Program-made: the position numbers and the translations under genes
In this document: positions 45,458 through 53,915 of the stretch, in pieces
Numbering within the stretch: the stretch's first letter is position 1
Layout of the letters: every line of letters starts with the position of its first letter
Source of the DNA: QHWT01 sp963755695
Lineage (GTDB): Bacteria > Acidobacteriota > Vicinamibacteria > Vicinamibacterales > 2-12-FULL-66-21
Length of the DNA: 64,000 bases
Assembly: GCA_963755695.1 (NCBI GenBank)
Contig: CAVWLB010000010.1
Span: 558,001 to 622,000 of the forward strand
Reading direction: 5' to 3'
The notes under the pieces: model-generated
What the model was told of the DNA's origin: nothing
The model's database searches: none
The model's input: only the letters and a program-made list of their open reading frames with translations

Positions 45458-46689
45458 CAACCAGGACCAAGGCTCGCAAGCCACGCTCGCCGTTTGCGCC
45501 GATTGAGGCTGCCGTCGAGGCCATCCGCGACGGCAGAATGATCATCGTCTGCGACGACGAGGACCGCGAGAATGAGGGAGACCTGACGATCGCGGCGGAG
45601 AAGGTGACGCCCGAGGCGATCAACTTCATGGCCAGGCACGGTCGCGGTCAGATCTGTCTTTCGATGACCGGGCAGCGGCTCGACGAGCTCGAGATCCCGC
45701 TCGCGGTCAACGCCAACACCACGCCATTCGGCACGGCGTTCTGCGTGCCGGTCGACGCCAAGAAACACGTGACGACGGGGATTTCCGCGCCGGATCGCGC
45801 GGCTACGGTCCTCTCCGCCATCGATCTGAATACGAAACCATCGGACCTCGCCAGGCCCGGCCACGTCTCGCCGCTGCGCGCGCGCGACGGCGGAGTACTC
45901 GTTCGCGCCGGTCAGACCGAAGCGGCGGTCGACCTCGCGCGGATCGCCGGGCTGTATCCGGCCGGCGTCATCTGCGAAATCATGAACGAAGACGGGACGA
46001 TGGCGCGTGTCCTGGAGCTGACGAGATTCGCGAAGCGGCACAAGCTGCTGATGATCACGATCGCGGATCTGATCCAGTACCGCATGCGCACCGAGGCCCT
46101 GGTGCATCGGGTCGCATCCGCGTCGCTCCCGACCGCGCACGGCGAGTTCCGGGTGATTGCATTCGGAAGCCCGATGGACCGCGAGACACACGTCGCGCTG
46201 GTGCGTGGCGAGATCGGTGACGGCGAAAACGTGCTGGTCCGGGTCCACTCGAAATGCCTCACCGGCGACGTCTTTCATTCGGCGCGGTGCGATTGCGGCC
46301 CGCAGCTCGAGGCGGCGATGGAGCGGATCGCGCGCGAAGGCCGGGGCGTCCTGCTGTACCTCAATCAGGAAGGACGCGGGATCGGCCTCGCCAACAAGAT
46401 CCGCGCGTACGAGCTCCAGGACCAGGGCTACGACACGGTTGAAGCCAACGAGCGGCTCGGCTTCAAGGCCGATCAGCGCGACTACGGCATCGGCGTGCAG
46501 ATTCTCAAAGACCTCGGGGTCCGCAGCATGCGCCTCCTGTCCAATAATCCGCGCAAGCTGGTTGGCCTCGAGGGATACGGGTTGTCGGTGGCTGAATGGA
46601 TCCCGCTCGAGATTCCCGCCTCGGAGCACACACAGCGCTACCTGCGGACGAAGAAGGAGAAGCTGGGTCACAAGCTCCGCAGCGTCTAA
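45454..46689 (+). CDS. ribBA: Bifunctional DHBP synthase / GTP cyclohydrolase II
   Basis: The protein supplies both precursors of riboflavin. The N-terminal DHBP synthase domain (about residues 10-210) has DDEDRENEGDLTIAAE. The C-terminal GTP cyclohydrolase II domain (about 215-405) has the zinc site CLTGDVFHSARCDCG and YLNQEGRGIGLANKI. The 411-residue length is standard. ribH (lumazine synthase) is not in the window. Together with ribD and ribE it forms a tight four-gene unit with ftsY. Confidence 0.96.
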   Translation: MTTRTKARKPRSPFAPIEAAVEAIRDGRMIIVCDDEDRENEGDLTIAAEKVTPEAINFMARHGRGQICLSMTGQRLDELEIPLAVNANTTPFGTAFCVPVDAKKHVTTGISAPDRAATVLSAIDLNTKPSDLARPGHVSPLRARDGGVLVRAGQTEAAVDLARIAGLYPAGVICEIMNEDGTMARVLELTRFAKRHKLLMITIADLIQYRMRTEALVHRVASASLPTAHGEFRVIAFGSPMDRETHVALVRGEIGDGENVLVRVHSKCLTGDVFHSARCDCGPQLEAAMERIAREGRGVLLYLNQEGRGIGLANKIRAYELQDQGYDTVEANERLGFKADQRDYGIGVQILKDLGVRSMRLLSNNPRKLVGLEGYGLSVAEWIPLEIPASEHTQRYLRTKKEKLGHKLRSV

Positions 46690-46694
46690 ACGGC

Positions 46695-46758
46695 GGCACC
46701 TCCGACGAGGTGCCCTACAGGCTTTTCAACAGCTGTAGGGCGCCTCTTTACAGGCGCC
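46695..46758. repeat. Pair of inverted hairpin elements with CCCTACAG ends
   Basis: GGCACCTC/GAGGTGCC (46695-46714) and GGCGCCT/AGGCGCC (46739-46758) are two hairpins facing each other, joined by CCTACAGGCTTTTCAACAGC and TGTAGG. The modules are in inverted orientation. It follows ribBA and precedes the ffh promoter. Confidence 0.75.
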
Positions 46759-46791
46759 TGCCTGGAAGCCCTGGGCGGTCCCCCACGCGCA

Positions 46792-46820
46792 TTGACAGTT
46801 CAGACTCGTTCCTTTACGAT
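46792..46820 (+). promoter_or_regulatory. Sigma-70 promoter of the ffh operon
   Basis: TTGACA (46792-46797) and TACGAT (46815-46820) are separated by 17 bases. The ffh ATG is about 40 bases downstream. A near-consensus promoter is expected for this ribosomal/SRP operon. Confidence 0.8.
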
Positions 46821-46860
46821 AAAGGTTTGCGCCTGAGCACGTTACGCCGCCTGTCTGGTC

Positions 46861-48219
46861 ATGTTTGAATCTCTCTCAACCCGTTTGCAGGATGTTTTCC
46901 GCCAGATCCGCGGCGAGACACGGCTGACGGAAGAGACGGTCGAGCTGGCTCTTCGCGAAATCCGGATGGCGCTCCTTGAAGCCGACGTCAACTTCAAGGT
47001 CGTCAAGGCGTTCATCGATCGCGTCCGCGACCGCGCGGTCGATCAGGACGTGCTCAAGAGCCTCACGCCAGACCAGCAGGTCGTCCGCATTGTCCGCGAT
47101 GAAATGCTGGCCTTGTTTGGCGACGCGCAGGGCGGCTTGCCGGCTTCGCCGCAGCGACCGCGCGTCCTGATGCTGCTCGGCCTGCAGGGCTCCGGCAAGA
47201 CGACGACGGCGGCGAAACTCGGACGCTGGCTTTCGAAGCAGGGGCGTCATCCGTTGCTGGTCTCGACCGACGTCCGGCGTCCCGCGGCGATCGAACAGTT
47301 GTCGGTGGTCGGCAAGCAGGCAGGTGTGCGGGTGTACGACCCCGCCGGCCAGATGGATCCCGTCGCGCGCGCGTCGGGCGCGTTGACGGAAGCGAAGAAC
47401 AGCGGTTTCGACGTCGTGATTGTCGACACCGCGGGCCGTCTCCACATCGACGATCAGTTGATGGACGAACTGCAGGCGATCAAGAGCGCCGTGCAGCCGG
47501 TGGATCAACTGTTCGTCGCTGACGCCATGACCGGTCAGGACGCGATCAAGAGCGCTGGTGAGTTCAATCGGCGCATCGGCGTCACCGGCGTGGTGCTGAC
47601 GAAGATGGATGGCGACGCCCGTGGCGGTGCGGCGTTGTCGGTGGTGTCGGTCGTGGGCGTGCCGATCGCATTCGTCGGGAGCGGCGAGCGGCTGCAGGAT
47701 CTCGAGGCGTTCCACGCCGACCGCGTGGTTTCGCGGGTGCTGGGAATGGGCGACGTGCTGTCGCTCATCGAGCGCGCCGAGGAAGCGGTCTCGCAAGAGG
47801 ACGCGGAGAAGCTCGAGAAGAAGCTTCGGCTCGATGATTTCACGCTCGAGGATTTCCGCGATCAACTGCGCACGATCCGGAAGATGGGCCCGCTCGAGCA
47901 GATCATCGGGATGCTTCCCGGCATGGGCGCGCTCAAGGAGATGAAGCAGGCGCGGGAGCAGGTGGACGACAAGCAACTGCTGCGGGTCGAGGCGATCATC
48001 AACTCGATGACCCCCAAGGAGCGCCGCAACCACCAGTTGATCAACGGTCAGCGCCGCAAGCGTATTGCCAAGGGTTCGGGGACCTCGGTCGAAGAAGTGA
48101 ATCGCCTGTTGAAGCAGTTCATTCAGATGAAGAAGATGCTCAAGGCGATGGGTGGAATGGCGGGACTCGGGAAGGGCAAGCGTCCAAACTTGTCGGCCCT
48201 GAAGGGCCTGATGCGGTAA
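46861..48219 (+). CDS. ffh: Signal recognition particle protein Ffh
   Basis: Ffh binds SRP RNA and signal peptides of nascent chains. The 452-residue protein has the N domain, G1 GLQGSGKTTTAAKL, DTAGRLHIDDQLM, TKMDGDARGGAALS and the methionine-rich M domain (about residues 325-450) with GMLPGMG and NSMTPKERR. It opens an operon of rpsP, khpA, rimM, trmD and rplS, a standard gene order. The SRP RNA gene is not visible nearby. Confidence 0.97.
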   Translation: MFESLSTRLQDVFRQIRGETRLTEETVELALREIRMALLEADVNFKVVKAFIDRVRDRAVDQDVLKSLTPDQQVVRIVRDEMLALFGDAQGGLPASPQRPRVLMLLGLQGSGKTTTAAKLGRWLSKQGRHPLLVSTDVRRPAAIEQLSVVGKQAGVRVYDPAGQMDPVARASGALTEAKNSGFDVVIVDTAGRLHIDDQLMDELQAIKSAVQPVDQLFVADAMTGQDAIKSAGEFNRRIGVTGVVLTKMDGDARGGAALSVVSVVGVPIAFVGSGERLQDLEAFHADRVVSRVLGMGDVLSLIERAEEAVSQEDAEKLEKKLRLDDFTLEDFRDQLRTIRKMGPLEQIIGMLPGMGALKEMKQAREQVDDKQLLRVEAIINSMTPKERRNHQLINGQRRKRIAKGSGTSVEEVNRLLKQFIQMKKMLKAMGGMAGLGKGKRPNLSALKGLMR

Positions 48220-48239
48220 AGGCAACAGTAAGAGGACAC

Positions 48240-48509
48240 ATGTTAGCTATACGTTTGAGGCGTGCAGGTTCGAAGAAGCGTCCGTTCTTCCGCGTGGTGG
48301 TGACCGACTCTCGGGCGGCGCGTGATAGCAGCTTCGTCGAGGTGCTCGGGCACTACAACCCGCGCACGAATCCGGAGACGCTGAAGCTGAATCGCGAGCG
48401 GCTGGCCTACTGGCTCAAGTCCGGCGCGGTGCCGTCCGATACGGTGCGGACGCTCGTCGATCGCGCGCCGGCGGAAGCTCCGGCGGCCGAGGCCACTCCC
48501 GCATCGTGA
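48240..48509 (+). CDS. rpsP: 30S ribosomal protein S16
   Basis: The 89-residue protein shows the family start MLAIRLRRAGSKKRPFFRVV and LGHYNPRTNPETLKLNRERL. The C-terminal tail is Ala/Glu-rich. It follows ffh after 20 bases and overlaps khpA by four bases (GTGA). Confidence 0.97.
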   Translation: MLAIRLRRAGSKKRPFFRVVVTDSRAARDSSFVEVLGHYNPRTNPETLKLNRERLAYWLKSGAVPSDTVRTLVDRAPAEAPAAEATPAS

Positions 48510-48745
48510 GCCGCGCCCGAGATGTCGTCGAGGTGGTCGCCCGCGCGCTGGCCGACAAGCCGGACGCGGTCACGGTGACCGAGCGCGAGGGCCGAGGTCA
48601 GACCGTCGTCGAATTGACGATGGCGCCAGGTGATCTGGGCCGGGTGATCGGCCGGCAAGGCCGGACCGCGCAGGCGCTGCGCACGCTGGCGAGTGCGGCC
48701 GCGGAACTCGATGGCACCAAAGCGATGGTGGATTTCAGGGACTAG
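48506..48745 (+). CDS. khpA: KH-domain RNA-binding protein KhpA
   Basis: The 79-residue protein has one KH domain with the GxxG loop in LGRVIGRQGRTAQALRTL. KhpA proteins bind RNA and are usually encoded between rpsP and rimM, as here. The GTG start overlaps the rpsP stop. A repeat array begins just after its stop. Confidence 0.93.
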   Translation: MSRARDVVEVVARALADKPDAVTVTEREGRGQTVVELTMAPGDLGRVIGRQGRTAQALRTLASAAAELDGTKAMVDFRD

Positions 48746-48840
48746 TGAATTGGTGAATTGGTGAATTGGTGATTTGGTGATTTGGTGAATTGGTGATTTC
48801 GATGGGCGAAGCCAGACCACCGGATCACCAAATTATCCAT
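48746..48840. repeat. Repeat array, TTGGTGATT family
   Basis: Six copies of TTGGTGAAT/TTGGTGATT in tandem (48748-48800) are followed by the complement GATCACCAAATTATCC (48821-48837), which lies inside the first codons of rimM. The motif is shared with 51004-51095 and 56244-56303. Confidence 0.85.
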
Positions 48841-49371
48841 TCATCGAGTCCGGCCGATTTCCTGCTCGTCGGTCGCGTGGCGCGTGCGCATGGAAATCGC
48901 GGCCAGGTGATCGTCAATCCGGAAACGGATTTTCCCGAGGCCCGCTTCACCGTCGGCCAGGTGATGCACGTGGGGGTGGCGGGGACGGTCGAGCCGCGCA
49001 GGATCGAGTCGGTCAGGTTTCACCAGCGACGCCCGGTGATTGCGCTCGAAGGCATCGACACGATGAACGCGGCGGAGGCGCTGGCTGGCGCGGAGCTGAA
49101 GATTCCGGCAACCGAGCTCGCGCCACTCCCGGAAGGCACGTTTTACCACCACGACCTGGTGGGCTGCGAGGTTCGCGATCGGAGCGCGCGCCTCGTCGGG
49201 CGTGTCACTGACGTCGAGGGCACGATGGAGCGCAGCCGGCTGGTGGTCGCCGGACCGGACGGCAAGGACGTGCTGATCCCGATGGTCGCTGAGATTTGCG
49301 TGGAGGTCGACCCGGCATCACGCGTAATCGTGATCGATCCGCCGGAAGGACTGCTGGATCTGAACGCGTAG
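48802..49371 (+). CDS. rimM: Ribosome maturation factor RimM
   Basis: RimM helps assemble the 30S head through S19. The product (189 residues) shows the N-terminal barrel (LLVGRVARAHGNRGQVIVNP) and the C-terminal PRC barrel (YHHDLVGCEVRDRSARLVGR, then LIPMVAEICVEVD). The ATG at 48802 lies at the end of the repeat array, and residues about 7-16 are encoded by its inverted arm, so the N-terminal extension looks like coding sequence captured from the repeat. No Shine-Dalgarno sequence is visible. Confidence 0.92.
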   Translation: MGEARPPDHQIIHSSSPADFLLVGRVARAHGNRGQVIVNPETDFPEARFTVGQVMHVGVAGTVEPRRIESVRFHQRRPVIALEGIDTMNAAEALAGAELKIPATELAPLPEGTFYHHDLVGCEVRDRSARLVGRVTDVEGTMERSRLVVAGPDGKDVLIPMVAEICVEVDPASRVIVIDPPEGLLDLNA

Positions 49372-49866
49372 CGAGCGTGTAGGGGAGTTCGAGGGGCGAG
49401 GCCCCTCGCTTGGTGACGGTAGCGAACGAGCGGTAGCGAGTGAGCCACGCGAGCGGAGCGGGGATCGAGGGGGTTCCTGCGAGCGAGCGTGTAGGGAAGT
49501 TCGAGGGGCGAAGCCCCTCGATTGGTGTGAGCGGTAGCGAACGAGCGGTAGCGAGTGAGCCACGCGAGCGGAGCGGGGATCGAGGGGGTCCCTGCGAGCG
49601 AGCGTGTAGGGGAGTTCGAGGGGCGAAGCCCCTCGATTGGTGTGAGCGGTAGCGAACGAGCGGTAGCGAGTGAGCCACGCGAGCGGAGCGGGGATCGAGG
49701 GGGTCCCTGCGAGCGAGCGTGCAGGGGAGTTCGAGGGGCGAAGCCCCTCGATTGGTGTGAGCGGTAGCGAACGAGCGGTAGCGAGTGAGCCACGCGAGCG
49801 GAGCGGGGATCGAGGGGGTCCCTGCGAGCGAGCGTGCAGGGGAGTTCGAGGGGCGAAGCCCCTCGA
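49372..49866. repeat. 115-bp tandem repeat, about 4.3 copies
   Basis: The gap between rimM and trmD is made of a 115-bp unit repeated in phase: the segment GAGCCACGCGAGCGGAGCGG recurs at 49441, 49556, 49671 and 49786. Each unit contains CGAGGGGC-GAA-GCCCCTCG, a perfect 8-bp stem with a three-base loop. Copies differ at a few positions; the first is the most divergent. The last hairpin ends six bases before the trmD ATG. The unit lacks stop codons on the minus strand in every frame, which produces long spurious reading frames there. Confidence 0.95.
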
Positions 49867-49872
49867 TTGGTA

Positions 49873-50643
49873 ATGAAAATCGACATCGTCACCATCTTTC
49901 CAAAGATGGTGGAGGCTCCGCTCGCAGAAGGCATCGTCGCGCGGGCGATCGCACGAGGCGTGGTCGATGCACGCGTGCACGACCTGCGCGGTTTCACCAC
50001 CGATCGCCATCGGATCGTCGACGACGTGCCGTTCGGTGGCGGACCCGGGATGGTGTTGAAGCCGGAGCCGCTGTTCGTCGCGGTCGACTGGATTCGCGAG
50101 GAGCGGGGCGCACCATCGGCGGTGATTCTGACGTCACCCGATGGCGAACGTCTGACGCATGCAGTTGCCGAACGACTGAGCCGGCTCGATCATCTGGTGA
50201 TCCTCTGCGGCCGCTACGAGGGGGTCGACGAGCGAGTTCGCGAGCACCTGGCGACCGAGGTCATCTCGATCGGAGACTACGTGCTGTCGGGTGGAGAATT
50301 GGCGGCGCTGGTCATTGTCGATGCGGTGGCGCGGCTGATTCCGGGAGTGGTCGGGGACCAGACGTCGGTCACGGGCGACACGTTCGCGAGCGGGCTGCTG
50401 GACTTTCCGCAATACACGCGGCCGGCTGAATTCCGCGGACACACCGTGCCGCCGGTGCTGTTGTCGGGACACCATGCGGAAATCGAGAAGTGGCGGCGTG
50501 AGCAGGCGCTCGAACGAACGCGCATGCACCGCCCGGATCTGCTGATGAACGAGGCACGCGGAACGAGCCGCGATGAGCGGGCACCGCGAAGCGAGGCAAG
50601 CGGGATGCAGGGCCCGCCGATTTCAAGAGAAGGAAGGGAGTAG
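49873..50643 (+). CDS. trmD: tRNA (guanine-N1)-methyltransferase TrmD
   Basis: TrmD methylates G37 of tRNAs and prevents frameshifting. The 256-residue protein has VDDVPFGGGPGMVLKPEPLF, and the knotted SAM site ILCGRYEGVDERV with ISIGDYVLSGGELAALV. The ATG at 49873 (MKIDIVTIFPKMVEAP) is the standard start; an upstream GTG within the repeat would add 13 residues. The start follows directly on a perfect hairpin of the 115-bp repeat, which may affect its translation. rplS follows three bases later. Confidence 0.95.
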   Translation: MKIDIVTIFPKMVEAPLAEGIVARAIARGVVDARVHDLRGFTTDRHRIVDDVPFGGGPGMVLKPEPLFVAVDWIREERGAPSAVILTSPDGERLTHAVAERLSRLDHLVILCGRYEGVDERVREHLATEVISIGDYVLSGGELAALVIVDAVARLIPGVVGDQTSVTGDTFASGLLDFPQYTRPAEFRGHTVPPVLLSGHHAEIEKWRREQALERTRMHRPDLLMNEARGTSRDERAPRSEASGMQGPPISREGRE

Positions 50644-50646
50644 GTC

Positions 50647-51003
50647 ATGACAGCCGTTGAGACCGTCGAGCGCGGACAGCTGGCCCAGCGCCCGGCGATC
50701 AAGCCGGGCGACACCGTGCGCGTGCACGTGAAGGTGCGCGAAGGGGACAAGGAGCGCATCCAGGTGTTCGAGGGCATGGTGATCGGCATGCACCGGGGCG
50801 GCGCCCGCGCGACGTTCACGGTGCGCAAGGTGTCTTTCGGCCAGGGGGTCGAGCGCATCTTCCCGCTGCACTCGCCGGTCATCGACAAGATCGACGTGCT
50901 CCGCACGGCGAAGGTCCGTCGCGCGAAGCTGTACTTCCTCCGCGAGCTGAAGGGCAAGGCGGCGCGGATGAAAGAGATCGGGAAGAAACAGCAGGCGTCG
51001 TAG
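50647..51003 (+). CDS. rplS: 50S ribosomal protein L19
   Basis: The 118-residue protein shows KPGDTVRVHVKVREGDKERI and then QVFEGMVIGMHRGGARATFT, ending RRAKLYFLRELKGKAARMKE, all typical of L19 at the subunit interface. AAGGAAGGGAG lies directly upstream. It closes the rpsP-rimM-trmD-rplS series. Confidence 0.97.
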   Translation: MTAVETVERGQLAQRPAIKPGDTVRVHVKVREGDKERIQVFEGMVIGMHRGGARATFTVRKVSFGQGVERIFPLHSPVIDKIDVLRTAKVRRAKLYFLRELKGKAARMKEIGKKQQAS

Positions 51004-51095
51004 GATTTGGTGATTGCGGGATCCGCTGATTTGGTGATTTGAGGCCAATTCCGGCAATTACCAATTCCCGCACACCGCACATCGCCAATTCACCG
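51004..51095. repeat. Repeat array, TTGGTGATT family, with inverted arm
   Basis: TTTGGTGATTGCGG and GATTTGGTGATTTG are followed by complementary CCAATTCCGGCAATTACC and CATCGCCAATTCACC. It runs up to the ATG of rnhB. Confidence 0.8.
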
Positions 51096-51716
51096 ATGGT
51101 GAAAGTTCGCGCCTTTCGAACCCTGGAGAATGCGCTCCGGCGCATGGGGTTCGTGTACGTCGCCGGTGTCGACGAAGTGGGGCGCGGCTGTCTGGCCGGT
51201 CCGGTGGTCGCGGGCGCGGTGGTGCTCGATCCCGAGCGTTACATTCCCCGGGTCTGTGATTCCAAGACCGTAACCGCGCTCGAGCGCGACCGGTTGTACG
51301 AACGGATTACCCGCCAGGCAATCTCGTGGGCGGTCATCGGCGTCGAGCCCGGCGAAATCGATCGCATCAACATCCATCAGGCGTCGCTGCGCGCGATGCA
51401 GCGCGCGGTGCTGTCGCTCGCGCCACTTCCCGACATGGTCCTGGTCGACGCGTTCCGAATTCCCGACATTCCCATGGCCCAGCGAGGGGTGGTCCACGGC
51501 GATGTCCACTGTACCGCCATCGCTGCCGCCTCGATCATCGCCAAGGTGACCCGCGATCGTCTGATGCTCCAGTTACACGATCAGGATCCGCGTTACGGTT
51601 TTGATCGCCATAAGGGCTACGCGACGCGCGAGCACCTCGACGCGGTGTCGCGGTTTGGCTATTCCGAGATCCATCGACGTTCGTTCCGGCCCCCCTCGCT
51701 GTTTGATAAAATTTAA
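51096..51716 (+). CDS. rnhB: Ribonuclease HII
   Basis: RNase HII cuts the RNA strand at ribonucleotides in DNA. The 206-residue protein has VDEVGRGCLAGPVVAGAVVL with the first acidic pair, LVDAFRIPDIPMAQ and VTRDRLMLQLH, the remaining catalytic acidic residues. The ATG at 51096 sits at the end of a repeat array and lacks a Shine-Dalgarno sequence. A TPR gene follows after seven bases. Confidence 0.95.
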   Translation: MVKVRAFRTLENALRRMGFVYVAGVDEVGRGCLAGPVVAGAVVLDPERYIPRVCDSKTVTALERDRLYERITRQAISWAVIGVEPGEIDRINIHQASLRAMQRAVLSLAPLPDMVLVDAFRIPDIPMAQRGVVHGDVHCTAIAAASIIAKVTRDRLMLQLHDQDPRYGFDRHKGYATREHLDAVSRFGYSEIHRRSFRPPSLFDKI

Positions 51717-51723
51717 GGCTCCG

Positions 51724-53649
51724 TTGGCTTTCGACCGAGAAGACACGCTCAAGAAGGCGGAGAAGCTGCTCCGTCAGGGCCGGCTCGATGCCGCCGTCGC
51801 GGAGTACGCGCGCGTGGTCGAGGAACAGCCGCGGGACTGGAACACGCTCAACACCCTGGGCGACCTCTACGCCCGGGCCGGGCAGACAGATAAGGCTGCA
51901 GCGGCCTACATGCGGATCGCGGATCACCTCTTTCATGAGGGCTTCTATCCGCGCGCCGCGGCGCTCTACAAGAAGATCCTCAAAATCAAACCGGACGAGG
52001 AAGCCTGCCAGCTCAATCTCGGCGAGATCGCGGTCAAGCAAGGCCTGCTCGTCGACGCCAAGTCGTATTTCGGCGCCGTCGCGGACCGGCGGCGCGCGCG
52101 CGGCGATCGGGCCGGGGCCGAAGAGATGGTCGTGCGGCTCGGCACGCTCGATCCCGCCGACATCGAGGCACGAATTGCGGCAGCAAAGGTCCTCGAGCAG
52201 CAGGGAGACCTGGTGCTCGCCTCGTTCCGCTATCGCGAGCTGCACGGCGATCTCCTCGAGAAAGGACGCAAGGCGGAGGCGTTCGCAGCCCTCCGGGAAG
52301 CCGTTCGCCTGAACCCCGACGACAAGGAAGGGCGCATCGAGCTCGGACGGGAAGCGATTGCGACCGGGGACGCCGAGGCGGTCCGTACGTATCTGGACCG
52401 CGAGACCGTCGGCCGGGATCCCGCGCTGATGCTCGCGCTCGTCGACATCGAGTTGCGAGCCGGCGCGCTCGAGCCGGCGCGCGAGCTCGTTCGTCAGTTG
52501 CTCGCGCTCGACCGTGAACACCGGCATCAGATCCTCGATCTCGCCTGGAAGCATGCGGAAACATCCAGGGACAGCGCGTTCATCTGCGTCGACGCGGCGG
52601 TCGAGGCGGCGATAGCCGCCAACGACTATGCCGACGCCGCCGGTGTCCTGCAGGAGTTCGTCGCCAGAGTGCCGGCGCAGATTCCAGCGCTGCTCAAACT
52701 GGTCGAAGTGTGCGTCGACGGCGGATTCGAAGCGACAATGTACGAGACGCAGGCGCAGCTGGCCGACGCGTATCTCGCGGCCGGGCATGCCGCTGAAGCG
52801 CGCGTGATCGCCGAAGATCTCGTCGCTCGCGAGCCGTGGGAGCGCGCTCACATCGATCGCTTCCGAAACGCGCTCGTCCTCCTGAACGTCTCGGATCCCG
52901 ATACGCTGATTGCCGAACGTCTGAGCGGCCAGGCGCCGTTCATGGCCAAGGATCACTTTGCGGATCTTCCGTTCGAATCGCCCGAGGCGGCAATCGAGCC
53001 ACCGGCAGACACTGCGGCGATATCGGCAACCAACGAAGAACCAATCACGCCGGCTGAAGTTGTCGTGGAGGCCGCGCCGGCCCCCGACGCCGCACCAGCC
53101 ACGGAACAGCCGAAGCAACCTGGCGGGTCGGTCGAGATCGATCTGACCCGCCTTCTTGGAGACTTGCAGGGGACCACCATGTCCGCATCAAGCGATCCGC
53201 CACCGCAGAGAGAGAACCCAGACGCCGCTTTCCAGGATTTTCACGACGAGGTGTCCCGGCAGACCGGGGCCGAGGAAGCGGCGCAACACCTGAAGCTCGC
53301 GCGTACGTACTTGGAAATGGGGATGCCCGACGAAGCGGTCGGGTCGCTGCAGACGGCGGCGCGCTCGCCGCGGCATCGCTTCGAAGCAGCCTCGACGCTC
53401 GGCCGGCTCTATCGGGATCAGCAGGATCTGCCGCGCGCGATTGAATGGCTCGAACGCGCGGCCGAAGCGCCCGCCCCCGGTGTCGAGGACGGACGGGCGC
53501 TCCTGTACGATCTCGGCGCAACGCTCGAGTCGGCCCGCGAGACCGCCCGCGCATTGGCGGTCTTCATGGAACTTCAGGCCGATGCCGGCGCCTATCGGGA
53601 CGTCGGCGCCCGCGTCGAGCGCCTGTCGAAGGTGCAGACAGGGAGCTGA
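51724..53649 (+). CDS. Large TPR-repeat protein
   Basis: The product (about 641 residues, TTG start at 51724, MAFDREDTLKKAEKLLRQG) consists of TPR-like helix pairs over residues 10-420, for example LDAAVAEYARVVEEQPRDWN and YPRAAALYKKILKIKPDEEA. A Pro/Glu/Ala-rich linker follows (about 420-490), then a segment VEIDLTRLLGDLQGT and a second group of TPRs (about 530-640). There is no signal peptide, so it is probably a cytoplasmic scaffold. The function is unknown. rnhB ends seven bases before it. Confidence 0.8.
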   Translation: MAFDREDTLKKAEKLLRQGRLDAAVAEYARVVEEQPRDWNTLNTLGDLYARAGQTDKAAAAYMRIADHLFHEGFYPRAAALYKKILKIKPDEEACQLNLGEIAVKQGLLVDAKSYFGAVADRRRARGDRAGAEEMVVRLGTLDPADIEARIAAAKVLEQQGDLVLASFRYRELHGDLLEKGRKAEAFAALREAVRLNPDDKEGRIELGREAIATGDAEAVRTYLDRETVGRDPALMLALVDIELRAGALEPARELVRQLLALDREHRHQILDLAWKHAETSRDSAFICVDAAVEAAIAANDYADAAGVLQEFVARVPAQIPALLKLVEVCVDGGFEATMYETQAQLADAYLAAGHAAEARVIAEDLVAREPWERAHIDRFRNALVLLNVSDPDTLIAERLSGQAPFMAKDHFADLPFESPEAAIEPPADTAAISATNEEPITPAEVVVEAAPAPDAAPATEQPKQPGGSVEIDLTRLLGDLQGTTMSASSDPPPQRENPDAAFQDFHDEVSRQTGAEEAAQHLKLARTYLEMGMPDEAVGSLQTAARSPRHRFEAASTLGRLYRDQQDLPRAIEWLERAAEAPAPGVEDGRALLYDLGATLESARETARALAVFMELQADAGAYRDVGARVERLSKVQTGS

Positions 53650-53915
53650 TCATCCGGGTCATCAGCCGGCTGCTGTTCGCCGCGTACTTTCTCGAAGCGG
53701 GATTCATCCTGATGGTCGCGCCGTGGTCCGCGTTCTGGGACCACAATCGCTTTGCCGAGGCACGTCCCGGAATCGAAGTGGTGGTGAATAGCCCGTATGT
53801 GCGCGGCGCGGTGAGCGGCATTGGCGTAATCACCGCCCTGGCCGGTCTTGCCGAGATCGCCGCGCTGGTCACCGGGCGTCGCCGTCACGCGGGTTCCGGT
53901 CCGGCGGAGCCGTGA
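53646..53915 (+). CDS. Small membrane protein, DoxX/DUF-like, start unresolved
   Basis: The frame runs from the end of the TPR gene and encodes about 89 residues with two hydrophobic segments (VISRLLFAAYFLEAGFILMV and GVITALAGLAEIAALVTG). There is no ATG, GTG or TTG before residue 21, so the start is probably the CTG at 53646 or lies in a misread base; GGGAG lies just before it. The stop overlaps the thiE start (ATGA-type), which supports a real gene. Function is unknown. Confidence 0.5.
   Translation: MIIRVISRLLFAAYFLEAGFILMVAPWSAFWDHNRFAEARPGIEVVVNSPYVRGAVSGIGVITALAGLAEIAALVTGRRRHAGSGPAEP

Noticed and set aside
49143..50010. Long minus-strand reading frames across the 115-bp repeat
   Set aside because: The unit lacks stop codons on that strand in all frames, so open frames are an automatic result of the tandem repeat; they also run antisense to rimM and trmD.
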